DNA from: Trichococcus patagoniensis
GTDB taxonomy: Bacteria; Bacillota; Bacilli; Lactobacillales; Aerococcaceae
Direction of reading: 5' to 3'
DNA length: 64,000 bases
Assembly (NCBI RefSeq): GCF_003051085.1
Contig: NZ_QAOM01000005.1
Coordinates: forward strand, 62,001 to 126,000
The notes below the pieces were generated by a model. The model did no database searches. It had not been told where the DNA came from and saw only the letters and a list, made by a program, of their open reading frames with translations. Both the position numbers and the translations under genes were made by a program. Of the stretch, positions 9,294 to 18,489 are shown in pieces. The first letter of the stretch is position 1; every line of letters starts with the position of its first letter.

Positions 9294-11966
9294 TTATTTC
9301 GTTATTTTATTGACTTTATCGTCGTATCCGATACCGCGCAAGACTGCTTTCATAATCTCGACGAATGGGATAACCGACAAGGCAGCCAGGATTACGATCA
9401 TCCATTGTTGGCCGGTTATGTCGTAGATACCGAAGATTCTGTTCAAACCAGGCGTGAATGCTACCATCAGCATCAATGCCAACGACAGCAGGATTGCGTA
9501 GTTGAACATTTTATTGCCGAACGGGTTGACCGAGAACAATGATTTGAAGACTGATTTACAGTTGAAGGCATGCGACAATTGGATGAACCCTAATGTCAAG
9601 AAGGCCATTGCTTCACCGATGTGCAATTCGAAACCGTAGTGGATAGTTGCCAACCAGAATACGAACAAGGTGATGGCACCTTCGTAGATACCTTGGTAGA
9701 TCATGCTGGCGAAGACGCCGTTCGAGAAGAAGTTGGAAGAACGGCCACGAGGCGCTTGTTCCATAACATCTTTCTCAGCTTCTTCCAAACCTAAAGCGAT
9801 AGCAGGGAATACGTCCGTAACCAAGTTGATCCACAGCAAGTGGATTGGTTCAAGAATCTGCCATCCCAAGATAGTAGCGATGAACAACGTCAATACTTCA
9901 CCCAAGTTAGCGGAAAGCAAGTATTGAACCGCTTTTTGGATGTTTGCGAAAACTTTACGTCCTTCTTCAACCGCGTGAACGATTGTGGCAAAGTTATCGT
10001 CAGCCAATACCATATCGGAAGCGCCCTTAGATACTTCCGTACCTGTGATACCCATACCGATACCGATGTCAGCTTGTTTCAATGAAGGTGCATCGTTGAC
10101 GCCGTCACCAGTCATGGCAACCACTTTACCGTTATCTTGCCAAGCTTTGACGATACGTACTTTATGCTCAGGAGAAACACGCGCGTATACAGAGTAGTTC
10201 TGAACTGTGCGCAAGAAATCATCATCAGAGATAGTATTCAATTCAGCACCGGTGATGACCGCTTCAGCAGAAGAGTTCGCATCCAAAATGCCTAAACGTG
10301 TTGCGATAGCGGAAGCCGTGTCTCTGTGGTCACCCGTGATCATGACGGTACGGATACCAGCTTTTTGTGCTTGAGCGATCGCTTGTTTAGCTTCCGGACG
10401 CTCAGGGTCGATCATACCGATCAGACCGGCAAAGACCAAGTCGGTTTCGACTGCTTCTGTCGTCATTTTTGCAGGTACAGCAGCGACGTTTTTGAATGCC
10501 ATTGCCAATACACGCAAGGCTTGGATTGCCAAGCTGTGGTTTGTGTCCAGGATTTCTTTTCTGTCAGCATCTGTGATCGGTGAAACGACGCCAGCTTTGA
10601 TGATGTGCGTGCAACGTTTCAACAATTCATCAGGAGCCCCTTTTGTAGCGATCATGAATTGGTTGCCTTCAGGGTGGATCGTTGACATCAATTTACGGTC
10701 TGATTCAAAAGGAACTTCAGCAACACGCGGCATATCAACCAATTTGGCTGAAAGGTCAAAACCTTTTTCCAAACCGTATTGAACCATCGCTGTTTCGGTA
10801 GGGTCACCGATCAAAGATTTGTCGTTGGCGATTTTTGTGTCATTCGCCAAGTTCATGATCTTCATGACAGGCAATTCCAAGTCAATGTTTTCATCGGCAT
10901 CGTGAACTTGGCCATCATAGTATACTTTTTCGATCGTCATTTTGTTTTGAGTCAATGTACCGGTTTTGTCGGAACAGATGACTTCAGTACCACCCAGCGT
11001 TTCAACGGCCGGCAATTTACGCACAAGCGCATTTCTGCTTGCCATTTTTTGCGTACCCAACGCCAAGATGATCGTCGTGATGGCCGGTAAACCTTCAGGA
11101 ATGGCGGCAACGGCAACGGAGATGGAAACCATCAACATATCCAACCAAGGACGGCCATTGAAACCAAAGCCGATGATGAACATCACTACAGCAACCAACA
11201 AAATCAGGACGGTCAAAGATTTACCCATTTGATCTTGGTTGATCTGCAGGGGCGTTTTCTTCTCTTCAGCGTTTTGCAGCATGTTCGCGATATGTCCGAC
11301 TTCCGTGTTCATCCCTGTAAGGACGACGACACCTTCCGCACGGCCATAAGTAACGTTTGTGCTTGAGAACGCCATGTTCTTGCGGTCACCCAAAGCAGCA
11401 TCGGTTTCAACGTCGCGCAAGTCTTTTTCGACTGGTACAGACTCACCAGTCAAAGCAGCTTCTTCAACTTTAAGTGAATTTACATCGTAAAGGCGGATAT
11501 CTGCAGGAACAACATCTCCGGCTTCTAATACGATGATGTCACCAGGCACAAGCAACTCAGACTTGACTTGGATGATTTCTCCGCTACGTTTTACGTTAGC
11601 AAGAGGCGAAGCCATTTTCTTCAAAGCTTCGATCGCTTCTTCAGCTTTGTTCTCTTGGAAGACGCCTAAGAATGCGTTGATGATGACAACAGCCAAGATG
11701 ATGATAGCATCAGCGATTTCATGACCGATAGTACCAGAAATGATAGCTGCAGCCAATAGAACGAGAATCATGAAATCCTTGAATTGATCCAAGAATTTTT
11801 GCAGAGTTGTGCGTTTTTCACCTGCTTCCAGTACGTTCTCGCCATACTCAGCCAATCTCTTCGCTGCTTCTTCTTTGGAAAGTCCGTTTCTAGTTGAATT
11901 AAGTTCAGCTAAGACTTCCTCTTCCGTTTGCGCGAAGAACGCTTTATTCAGTTGTTCTTTTGACAC
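9294..11966 (-). CDS. Cation-transporting P-type ATPase under Mn2+ riboswitch (YoaB/MgtA-like)
   Basis: A complete P2-type ATPase of 890 residues. Motifs: TGES 173-176, helix-4 PEGLP 290-294, DKTGT 333-337, KGAPDELL in the nucleotide domain, TGDGVNDAP, and LWINLVTD in helix 6. The GTG start at 11966 has an AGAGGGGAAAT ribosome site; the longer frame to 12026 runs into the riboswitch terminator and is rejected. The leader carries a yybP-ykoY aptamer. In Lactococcus yoaB and pneumococcal mgtA, ATPases with this leader are linked to Mn2+/Ca2+ export, so I infer Mn2+ (possibly Ca2+) efflux turned on when Mn2+ is high. The substrate is not proven by sequence. It is convergent with the Ca2+ ATPase at 5909-8512. 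Confidence 0.92.
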   Translation of the reverse strand: MSKEQLNKAFFAQTEEEVLAELNSTRNGLSKEEAAKRLAEYGENVLEAGEKRTTLQKFLDQFKDFMILVLLAAAIISGTIGHEIADAIIILAVVIINAFLGVFQENKAEEAIEALKKMASPLANVKRSGEIIQVKSELLVPGDIIVLEAGDVVPADIRLYDVNSLKVEEAALTGESVPVEKDLRDVETDAALGDRKNMAFSSTNVTYGRAEGVVVLTGMNTEVGHIANMLQNAEEKKTPLQINQDQMGKSLTVLILLVAVVMFIIGFGFNGRPWLDMLMVSISVAVAAIPEGLPAITTIILALGTQKMASRNALVRKLPAVETLGGTEVICSDKTGTLTQNKMTIEKVYYDGQVHDADENIDLELPVMKIMNLANDTKIANDKSLIGDPTETAMVQYGLEKGFDLSAKLVDMPRVAEVPFESDRKLMSTIHPEGNQFMIATKGAPDELLKRCTHIIKAGVVSPITDADRKEILDTNHSLAIQALRVLAMAFKNVAAVPAKMTTEAVETDLVFAGLIGMIDPERPEAKQAIAQAQKAGIRTVMITGDHRDTASAIATRLGILDANSSAEAVITGAELNTISDDDFLRTVQNYSVYARVSPEHKVRIVKAWQDNGKVVAMTGDGVNDAPSLKQADIGIGMGITGTEVSKGASDMVLADDNFATIVHAVEEGRKVFANIQKAVQYLLSANLGEVLTLFIATILGWQILEPIHLLWINLVTDVFPAIALGLEEAEKDVMEQAPRGRSSNFFSNGVFASMIYQGIYEGAITLFVFWLATIHYGFELHIGEAMAFLTLGFIQLSHAFNCKSVFKSLFSVNPFGNKMFNYAILLSLALMLMVAFTPGLNRIFGIYDITGQQWMIVILAALSVIPFVEIMKAVLRGIGYDDKVNKITK

Positions 11967-12011
11967 AGTATTTCCCCTCTCTTGACCTGAATGTAGTAGT
12001 GTTAAAATGAA

Positions 12012-12066
12012 AAGAGACCTATGCATAAAATTGTCTGTCAGACAACACTGTATGCATAAGTCTCAC
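12012..12066 (-). terminator. Riboswitch expression-platform terminator, minus strand
   Basis: Read on the minus strand, GAGACTTATGCATA pairs with TATGCATAGGTCTC around an inner TTGTC/GACAA hairpin and is followed by TTTTCATTTT. The 5' arm overlaps the closing strand of the aptamer, the same design as at 2977-3030. Confidence 0.88.
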
Positions 12067-12150
12067 TATTTAAGGTAACACCAGCAGATAGGATTACTCT
12101 ACTTATTGTTGACGTTACCACAGCCTTGTACTGCTAGTTACTCCCCTATG
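12052..12150 (-). promoter_or_regulatory. yybP-ykoY (Mn2+-type) riboswitch aptamer, copy 2
   Basis: On the minus strand it reads CATAGGGGAGTAACTAGCAG, then GTGGTAACGTCAACAATAAG, an arm, CTGGTGTTACC, and TTAAATAGTGAGACTTATG. It aligns block by block with the copy at 2891-2990, with compensating changes: the arm pairs GGTAA with TTACC here but GGCAA with TTGCC there. GGGGAGTA matches the family consensus even better than copy 1. Confidence 0.92.
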
Positions 12151-12233
12151 GAGATATTCAGTTTAACACTCGGATTTATTATATCGACAAAATCAGGTAA
12201 TCGCAACAATTTATTACCGGAAATGAAAACATT

Positions 12234-12272
12234 TAAAAAAAAAGACATATTTCCGCATCAATCGGAAATATG
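12234..12272 (-). terminator. Intrinsic terminator of the purine permease gene
   Basis: On the minus strand CATATTTCCG and CGGAAATATG form a 10-bp stem around ATTGATG, followed by TCTTTTTTTTT. It lies 10 bp beyond the permease stop codon. Confidence 0.9.
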
Positions 12273-12282
12273 CCTATTCTCA

Positions 12283-13746
12283 TTAAATCAGTGCCAGGAT
12301 AATGAAGTTAGCCAGGAATAAAGCCGAAGTGAACCACACGATCGGGTGGATTTCGTACGATTTTCCTTTTACGACTTTCACGATGCAGAAGAAGAAGAAG
12401 CCAGCTGCGATACCGTAGGAAATGCTGTAAGAAAGACCCATGAAGATGGATGCGAAGAAGGCAGGGATCGCATCTTCCAGATCATGCCAGTTGATTTCCG
12501 CGAACGAACCCATCATCAAAATACCGACGAGGATCAAAGCTGGAGCCGTTGCGGCAGCAGGCACGACCCCAATCAGAGGCGCGAAGAACGCGCTGATGAT
12601 GAACATACCGGCAACAACAACCGCAGTCAAACCTGTACGACCGCCAGCACCGATGCCGGCAGCACTTTCGACGTAAGTAGTTGTATTGGAAGTACCAAAA
12701 ATTGAACCGATTACTGTACCGACAGAATCGGCGAACAATGCTTTATCCATTTTCGAGCTGAATCCGGATCCTTCTTCAAGCGCTTTTTCATCTTCAGCAG
12801 AGAAGATGCCCGTGCGACGGCCGGTTCCGATGAATGTACCGATCGTATCGAACGTATCGGAAAGGCTGAATGCGAAGATGGTCATCAATACTAAAGGCAA
12901 TTGGGAAGCATCAGAGAAAAGAGACAAAAGACCTTCTGAACCGAAGGCGGCACCGAAAGTGGTACCTAATTCTGAGATAGCAGTCCCAAGCGAGTTTGCT
13001 TGCAGGCTTGCTGTTGAAATATCAACAACACCCATCGGGATACCCAATAAAGTAGTCGCAACGATACCGATAAGGATCGCACCACGTACATTTTTGACCA
13101 TCAGGACAGCCGTAATGATCAAACCGATCAAGGCCAACAAAGCAGGCATTTGCGTGAAATTGACCAATGCAGGGACGATGCCGCCGCCTGTCACAACTGC
13201 TCCTACACCGCCAGCGAACGTTTCAGCTGTTGCGTCATAAGGAGCGCCATTGATGGCTGTGATGGTGCTGGAATCGGAAGTGAATTCCAAAAAGCCGGCA
13301 TTTTTGATCCCGATATAACCGATGAAGATACCGATACCGCCGCTGATTGCGTGCTGCAGGCTCTCAGGGATCGATTTGATGATCATTTTTCTTACTTTAG
13401 TGACCGTGATGAAAACATTGAGCAGCCCACAGATGAATACCATGGCCAAAGCTTGTTGCCAAGAAAAGCCAAGTGAGAAGACGACCGTGTAAGTGAAGAA
13501 GGCGTTCAGGCCCATACCCGGTGCCAAAGCATAAGGTACGTTGGCGAAAAGGCCCATCACCAATGTGCTGACTGCAGCGGAAATGATTGTCGCCAAGAAG
13601 ACTGCTTGGCTAGGCATCCCTGATAAAGAAAGGATTGCAGGGTTGACGAAAATGATATACGACATTGCGAAGAAAGTTGTGATCCCGGCAACGACTTCTG
13701 TGGAAACTGTTGTTCCGTGTTCTTTGAGTTTAAAGAAATTTTCCAT
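12283..13746 (-). CDS. Adenine/guanine/hypoxanthine permease (AzgA/PbuG-like NCS2)
   Basis: A 487-residue membrane protein of the AzgA-type nucleobase permease family, importing purine bases. The N-terminus (MENFFKLKEHGTTVSTEVVAG) and the FFAMSYIIFVNPAILS helix are typical of PbuG/PbuO proteins, as are ALAPGMGLNAFF and the SDTFDTIGTFIGTG block. The ATG at 13746 has a GGGAGA site about 10 bases upstream; the longer open frame to 13851 lacks one. A sigma-A promoter with a 17-bp spacer and an upstream PurBox show control by a PurR-type activator. A terminator follows directly. Exact base specificity (guanine/hypoxanthine or adenine) cannot be read. Confidence 0.9.
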   Translation of the reverse strand: MENFFKLKEHGTTVSTEVVAGITTFFAMSYIIFVNPAILSLSGMPSQAVFLATIISAAVSTLVMGLFANVPYALAPGMGLNAFFTYTVVFSLGFSWQQALAMVFICGLLNVFITVTKVRKMIIKSIPESLQHAISGGIGIFIGYIGIKNAGFLEFTSDSSTITAINGAPYDATAETFAGGVGAVVTGGGIVPALVNFTQMPALLALIGLIITAVLMVKNVRGAILIGIVATTLLGIPMGVVDISTASLQANSLGTAISELGTTFGAAFGSEGLLSLFSDASQLPLVLMTIFAFSLSDTFDTIGTFIGTGRRTGIFSAEDEKALEEGSGFSSKMDKALFADSVGTVIGSIFGTSNTTTYVESAAGIGAGGRTGLTAVVVAGMFIISAFFAPLIGVVPAAATAPALILVGILMMGSFAEINWHDLEDAIPAFFASIFMGLSYSISYGIAAGFFFFCIVKVVKGKSYEIHPIVWFTSALFLANFIILALI

Positions 13747-13840
13747 TTTGAAAAGATCTCCCATCTGAATTTTTTTCGGCAGCGACAGGAAACAGGTACA
13801 ATAAATGATTTCAGATGCTTTCCTTGCTTGCCATTCGACT

Positions 13841-13869
13841 ATTATAACCAATCACCCAAAAGCTTGCAA
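13841..13869 (-). promoter_or_regulatory. Sigma-A promoter of the purine permease
   Basis: On the minus strand TTGCAA (13869-13864), a 17-bp spacer and TATAAT (13846-13841). It lies about 95 bp before the permease start codon. Confidence 0.8.
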
Positions 13870-13904
13870 TAAATAAGTGAATGATTTAATCGTTTTATCA
13901 CTTT

Positions 13905-13917
13905 AATGTTCGGTATT
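13905..13917 (-). promoter_or_regulatory. PurBox (PurR activator site)
   Basis: AATACCGAACATT on the minus strand matches the lactococcal/streptococcal PurBox AWWWCCGAACWWT at all 13 positions. It is centred about 75-80 bp upstream of the inferred transcription start, the spacing known for PurR-activated promoters. Confidence 0.8.
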
Positions 13918-14083
13918 TGCTAAAATAGGAAATGAAAGCGCATCAAAAACGCCATCCTTACATCTTAACGTTAGCTTTTCGGGAAAATTTGGTATTTTTT
14001 GAGAAATCTGCTTGAGCAGGAAAGCGGGTGATATGCTAAAATGTAAGGTAGCGAAACAGTCTAGTCGAGAGAAGGTGCGGATC

Positions 14084-14794
14084 ATGAAAGACGAAGTGTT
14101 TGTGGTGGGTGATGTCCATGGGGAGATCACTTTACTGAAGAGATTATTGGAAAAGTGGGACCGGGAGAAGCAGCAGCTGATTTTTATCGGCGATCTGGGG
14201 GACCGTGGCGAGAATTCGAAGGCCTGTTTTCTGCTGGCTAAGGAGCTTGTCGAAAAGTATGGTGCCATCTATCTGAAGGGCAATCATGAGGCTATCCTGC
14301 TGAATTTTATCGCAAAGCCGGAGGAATACGCCGGCAATTATTTTCTGAACGGCGGTTTGGGTTCCCTTGAAAGTTTTCTGCATGCGCGCATCAACGAGGA
14401 GTATTCGCCGACCGAAATCGCGCTGATGATGAAACACTACTACAAGGATCTGCTTGCATTTTTGGCGGAGCTTCCTCTGTATTATGAATGGGAACAATAC
14501 GTGTTCGTCCATGCCGGCGTCGATCTGGGCAAAAAGGACTGGCACGACAGCACCGAGGAGGATTTCCTCTGGATCCGCGAACCGTTCCACAAAAAGCCCA
14601 ACCGCACCGGTAAAACGATCGTGTTCGGGCACACCCCGACTTTTTACTTCCACGGCGACAATGACATTTCGGATCTGTGGATTTCGGACGGCAAGATCGG
14701 CATCGATGGCGGGGCCGTCTACGGTGGATCGCTGCACGGCGTCGTGTTCGACAAAAACGGACTGAAGGAAGACTATATCGTACAAAAAAGATGA
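14084..14794 (+). CDS. Metallophosphatase (serine/threonine phosphatase-like, ApaH-type fold)
   Basis: A 236-residue calcineurin-like phosphoesterase with the metal-binding motifs in order: GDVHGE near residue 9, GDLGDRGENS near 44, GNHEA near 80, a downstream HAGVD, and GHTP. This set is shared by bacterial PrpE/ApaH and PPP-family protein phosphatases; the substrate (phosphoprotein or dinucleoside polyphosphate) cannot be decided. The ATG at 14084 has GAGAAGGTG upstream; the longer frame from 14012 is not used because a TATGCT promoter-like element overlaps it. It is followed 46 bp later by tex in the same direction. Confidence 0.85.
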   Translation: MKDEVFVVGDVHGEITLLKRLLEKWDREKQQLIFIGDLGDRGENSKACFLLAKELVEKYGAIYLKGNHEAILLNFIAKPEEYAGNYFLNGGLGSLESFLHARINEEYSPTEIALMMKHYYKDLLAFLAELPLYYEWEQYVFVHAGVDLGKKDWHDSTEEDFLWIREPFHKKPNRTGKTIVFGHTPTFYFHGDNDISDLWISDGKIGIDGGAVYGGSLHGVVFDKNGLKEDYIVQKR

Positions 14795-14840
14795 GTTGGT
14801 CGAAAAGGCAGGCTCATCCGAAAGGCAGGAATAAACAAAA

Positions 14841-17018
14841 ATGACAGAAACCGCAGAAAAAATCGTCTTGGACTTGGTCAAGGCCGAGTTGAACCAATTC
14901 AGACCCGCACAAATAGAAAAAGTATTGGCGCTTTTGGGGGAGGGCAATACCGTCCCTTTCATCGCCCGTTACCGTAAGGAAGCGACCGGTTCGCTCGATG
15001 AAGTCGAGATCCGCGAAATCGAGGAGCGCCACCAGTACGCAACGAACCTGCATAAACGCAAAGAAGAAGTCATCCGCATCATCGCGGAACAAGACAAACT
15101 GACGCCGGAATTACGGGCAAAGATCGAACGCGCCGACAAGATGCAGCGCGTCGAAGACCTGTACCGTCCCTATAAACAAAAGCGCCGCACGAAAGCGGCC
15201 ATCGCCCGGGAAAAGGGACTGGCTCCTTTTGCAGAGTGGCTATTGGCGGGTCCTACTGGCGGATCAGTCGAGGCGAAAGCCAAAGAATTCCTGAACGAGG
15301 AGATGGAACTTTCTACTATAGAAGACGTGTTGGCCGGAGCCCATGAAATCATCGCCGAAATCGTCAGCGACGAACCGGCTTACCGCGAACACATCCGCGA
15401 ATTCACGCGCAAGAACGGCCAGTTTGTCAGCACGGCGAAGGACGCCGAAAGCGACGAGAAGGGCGTCTTCGAGATGTACTACGATTTTTCGCAAGGCGTC
15501 GCCACGGCTGTACCGCATCGCGTCCTGGCTATGAACCGCGGCGAAAAAACCGGCATCCTGAAAGTTGCGATCGTGGTCGATGAAGAAAAAATCTTCGCTT
15601 ATCTAGCGAAAAAAGTGCTGAAGAATCCGCAAAGCATCGCGGCGCCGATTGTGCAAGCCGCCTATGAGGACAGCTACCGCCGTTTCATCAGCCCGGCCAT
15701 CGAACGCGAACTGCGCAACGAATTGACTGAAGCCGCAGACGCACAGGCGATCGATGTCTTCGGCGACAACCTGCGCAACTTGTTGCTGCAGCCGCCTATG
15801 AAAGGGAAAACCGTGCTCGGACTGGATCCGGCTTACCGCACCGGCTGCAAATTGGCGATTGTGGATGCAACCGGCAAAGTTTTGGCGAAGACCGTCATCT
15901 ATCCGCACAAACCGGCCAACCAAGAAAAGCGCGCCGCTGCCGGCCCGGCTTTCCGCAAGCTGTTGCAGGATTATAACGTGGAAATGGTCGCCATCGGCAA
16001 TGGGACCGCAAGCCGCGAATCTGAGCTGTTCACCTCCGAGCAGATCAAGCAAGTGCCGAATACGGTCTATTACGCCATCGTCAACGAGGCGGGCGCTTCG
16101 GTCTATTCTGCCAGCGACATCGCCCGCGAAGAATTCCCTGATTTCCAAGTCGAGGAACGCAGCGCCGTCAGCATCGCCCGCCGTTTGCAGGATCCATTGG
16201 CCGAACTGGTCAAGATCGATCCGAAATCAGTCGGCGTCGGCCAGTATCAGCATGACGTTTCTCAAAAACAATTGGGCGAGCGCCTGGACTTCGTCGTCGA
16301 AACTGCCGTGAACCAGGTCGGCGTCAACCTGAACACAGCCAGCGCACCGCTGCTGCAGCATGTCGCCGGTCTGAACAAGACGATCGCCAACAACATCGTG
16401 GCCTTCCGCGAAGAGAACGGTGCCTTCGATAGCCGCCAACAGCTGAAGAAAGTGCCGCGCCTGGGACCGAAAGCCTTCGAACAATCGGTCGGCTTCATGC
16501 GCATCGTCGACGGCAAGAACATACTCGACAACACGGACATCCATCCGGAATCCTATCCAGCCGCCAAGGAACTGTTGGCACTTGCCGGCCTCAGCCTGAA
16601 GGACGTAGGCACCGATCGCGCCCGCGAAGACTTGGGGGCCCTGGACCGTGCGCAAGCCCGGGAAACGACTGGCCTCGGCAAAGAAACGCTGCAGGACATC
16701 ATCACCGGCCTGACCAAACCCGGACGCGATCTGCGCGATGACATCGCCCAGCCGTTGCTGCGCCAGGATGTCCTGTCGATGGAAGACCTGAAGCCGGGCA
16801 TGGAACTGCAGGGCACCGTCCGCAACGTCGTCGATTTCGGCGCCTTCGTCGACATCGGCGTCAAACAAGACGGCATGGTCCATATCTCCAAACTCAGCAA
16901 TCGCTTCGTCAAGCATCCTTCAGATGTAGTCGCGGTCGGCGATATCGTTACCGTCTGGATCGATAGCGTCGATACGAACAAAGGCCGGATCGCTTTGACG
17001 ATGCTAACGCAACAATAA
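14841..17018 (+). CDS. tex: Transcription accessory protein Tex (S1 RNA-binding)
   Basis: At 725 residues, the usual Tex length. Domains in order: N-terminal helical domain (VLALLGEGNTVPFIARYRKE), a YqgF/RNase H-like domain (GLDPAYRTGCKLAIVD), helix-hairpin-helix repeats (VGVNLNTASAPLLQHVAGL and RQQLKKVPRLGPKAFEQ), and a C-terminal S1 domain (GTVRNVVDFGAFVDIGVKQDG). It is a cytoplasmic nucleic-acid-binding protein linked to transcription. It lies 16 bp upstream of the SprT-like gene, a pairing conserved in Bacillales and Lactobacillales. Confidence 0.95.
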   Translation: MTETAEKIVLDLVKAELNQFRPAQIEKVLALLGEGNTVPFIARYRKEATGSLDEVEIREIEERHQYATNLHKRKEEVIRIIAEQDKLTPELRAKIERADKMQRVEDLYRPYKQKRRTKAAIAREKGLAPFAEWLLAGPTGGSVEAKAKEFLNEEMELSTIEDVLAGAHEIIAEIVSDEPAYREHIREFTRKNGQFVSTAKDAESDEKGVFEMYYDFSQGVATAVPHRVLAMNRGEKTGILKVAIVVDEEKIFAYLAKKVLKNPQSIAAPIVQAAYEDSYRRFISPAIERELRNELTEAADAQAIDVFGDNLRNLLLQPPMKGKTVLGLDPAYRTGCKLAIVDATGKVLAKTVIYPHKPANQEKRAAAGPAFRKLLQDYNVEMVAIGNGTASRESELFTSEQIKQVPNTVYYAIVNEAGASVYSASDIAREEFPDFQVEERSAVSIARRLQDPLAELVKIDPKSVGVGQYQHDVSQKQLGERLDFVVETAVNQVGVNLNTASAPLLQHVAGLNKTIANNIVAFREENGAFDSRQQLKKVPRLGPKAFEQSVGFMRIVDGKNILDNTDIHPESYPAAKELLALAGLSLKDVGTDRAREDLGALDRAQARETTGLGKETLQDIITGLTKPGRDLRDDIAQPLLRQDVLSMEDLKPGMELQGTVRNVVDFGAFVDIGVKQDGMVHISKLSNRFVKHPSDVVAVGDIVTVWIDSVDTNKGRIALTMLTQQ

Positions 17019-17034
17019 GAATGAGGAACAAACA

Positions 17035-17496
17035 ATGAACGAACAGGAATTGCAGCAGTTGGTGGAACACATTTCGATTACCATTTTCCGGAAACCGTTC
17101 CGCCACCGCGCCAGCTTCAACCGCCGACTGCGCACGACGGGCGGGCGCTACCACCTCAACAGCCACAATCTAGATTTCAATCCTTTGGTGCTGGAAGTGC
17201 ATGGACTGGAGGAACTGGAAAAGGTCGTGAAGCATGAGCTCTGCCACTACCACTTGCATCTGGAAGGGCGGGGGTATCGGCATCGGGATGCGGATTTCCG
17301 GAACTTGCTGAAGGCGAGCGGGGGGAGCCGGTTTGTGAAGGACCTCCGCCCCGCGCCTGCTGAGGAAATTGCAGCCGCCCCGAAATGGCTCTATAGTTGC
17401 AGTGCATGTGGACAGAATTATCCGCGTAAGCGAAGGATCGATGTGAAGAAGTATGTTTGCGGGAAGTGCAAGGGTAAACTGCAAATGAAGGTTTAA
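17035..17496 (+). CDS. SprT-like zinc metalloprotein
   Basis: A 153-residue SprT family protein (like Bacillus YdcK). The zinc-metallopeptidase motif HELCH stands at residues 67-71, with a third His nearby (HYHLHLEGRGYRHRD). A C-terminal zinc ribbon has two Cys pairs (CSAC about 121-124, CGKC about 144-147). It directly follows tex and is probably in its operon. Protease activity is inferred from the motif; the cellular role in Gram-positives is not established. Confidence 0.9.
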   Translation: MNEQELQQLVEHISITIFRKPFRHRASFNRRLRTTGGRYHLNSHNLDFNPLVLEVHGLEELEKVVKHELCHYHLHLEGRGYRHRDADFRNLLKASGGSRFVKDLRPAPAEEIAAAPKWLYSCSACGQNYPRKRRIDVKKYVCGKCKGKLQMKV

Positions 17497-17610
17497 CATT
17501 AAGAATATATTATAAAATTAGTTGAATAAGGGCGCGATAGATATCAAAGGGTTGCATTACGCCAAGTAGCCTCCAAATTTTTTGCAGGGATTTTATAGTC
17601 ATCTACAAAT

Positions 17611-17907
17611 AATATTTATGCGGATGCAACAGACACCTATGAGAAAATATGGGACGGCGAAGCTTTACCCTTCATCAATCTGGATGATGACTATTCAAAT
17701 GAGAATCTTCAGATACAACTTTGGGAGAAATTAGGAAATGGGGATTTTAAGAGTTTGTGGAAAGAGGACTATTAAGTGGTCAATAGTGGATCGCCTAATG
17801 TGTACTTTGATGTTGACTATGCAAGATGGTTTCCAAATCACAAAAGGGGTTGTAGCAGAAGGTCTGGAAGGCATCCAGTCAAATGTGGAATTAATCATGG
17901 GAAATAA
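17611..17907 (+). pseudogene. Degraded ORF of unknown family
   Basis: One frame reads through ADATDTYEKIWDGEALPF to WKEDY, meets a TAA at 17773-17775, and continues as VVNSGSPNVYFDVDYARWFP to a second stop at 17905. There is no start codon or ribosome site. The protein-like composition on both sides of the internal stop suggests a nonsense-mutated gene remnant. I cannot identify the family. Confidence 0.4.
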
Positions 17908-18142
17908 CTCGGAAGTTTATATTCTGAGTCTTTCAAAAGAGGTCATTGCCTCTGAAAAGTATGAGGATGTGGCAAATAAACTAGTGATCGATTTCAACGA
18001 TCTGGTACTGTTGAAAGTGGGAATTTTCTCTTTTGAACCGACTGGAAATGAACCTGCACTTGTTTTGAATGTCAAGAATGTTTACAATATCGCAGTCGGT
18101 GATTATCCGGTCGACTACAATTATGAAGAATGCTCGTGTTAA
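17738..18142 (+). CDS. Hypothetical protein, possibly the surviving part of a decayed gene
   Basis: A 134-codon frame overlapping the degraded ORF in another frame. The first 30 residues (MGILRVCGKRTIKW) look non-native. From about MQDGFQITKG (ATG at 17819) on, the sequence looks like a real soluble protein and ends VGDYPVDYNYEECSC. The true start may be 17819, giving about 107 residues. No family was recognised. An intrinsic terminator follows at 18253-18298. Confidence 0.4.
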   Translation: MGILRVCGKRTIKWSIVDRLMCTLMLTMQDGFQITKGVVAEGLEGIQSNVELIMGNNSEVYILSLSKEVIASEKYEDVANKLVIDFNDLVLLKVGIFSFEPTGNEPALVLNVKNVYNIAVGDYPVDYNYEECSC

Positions 18143-18252
18143 GTATAAATTAATTGAGTAATAAAAGTAAGTAGGCATAAAATGGAGGGTCTTCATAGAA
18201 CGATATACCGTGGAAATTGTGTTAGTTAAGGTGTGCAGGATGACACAAATAG

Positions 18253-18298
18253 AGAGTCGGTTGATGGGACGGCTATTCCTACCAACTGACTCTATTTT
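18253..18298 (+). terminator. Intrinsic terminator
   Basis: AGAGTCGGTTG pairs with CAACTGACTCT across a 19-nt loop and is followed by ATTTTGTT. It closes the hypothetical gene upstream. Confidence 0.7.
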
Positions 18299-18352
18299 GT
18301 TGGCGTCATTTAACAAATCGACTGCTTTTAACAAAAGGGACGAAATCAGACG

Positions 18353-18381
18353 TTGACATCAATCCACTTCAAAAGTATAAT
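18353..18381 (+). promoter_or_regulatory. Strong promoter of tRNA-Leu
   Basis: A consensus TTGACA (18353-18358), a 17-bp spacer and TATAAT (18376-18381), 16 bp before the mature tRNA 5' end. Confidence 0.9.
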
Positions 18382-18396
18382 GAAATAGTTAGTTTT

Positions 18397-18480
18397 GCGG
18401 TCATGGCGGAATGGCAGACGCGCCAGCTTGAGGGGCTGGTGGGAGTATCTCCCGTGGAAGTTCGAGTCTTCTTGGCCGCA
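18397..18480 (+). tRNA. tRNA-Leu (anticodon GAG)
   Basis: An 84-nt class II tRNA. The acceptor stem GCGGTCA pairs with TGGCCGC with discriminator A. The anticodon stem CCAGC/GCTGG encloses TTGAGGG, giving anticodon GAG (Leu, CUC/CUU). The long variable arm GGGAG/CTCCC and the T loop TTCGAGT are present. The 3' CCA is not encoded. Confidence 0.96.
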
Positions 18481-18489
18481 TAATAATAC

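Noticed and set aside
11967-12026. N-terminal extension of the minus-strand ATPase
   Set aside because: The extra 20 residues would be encoded in the riboswitch terminator; a GTG with a good ribosome site lies at 11966.
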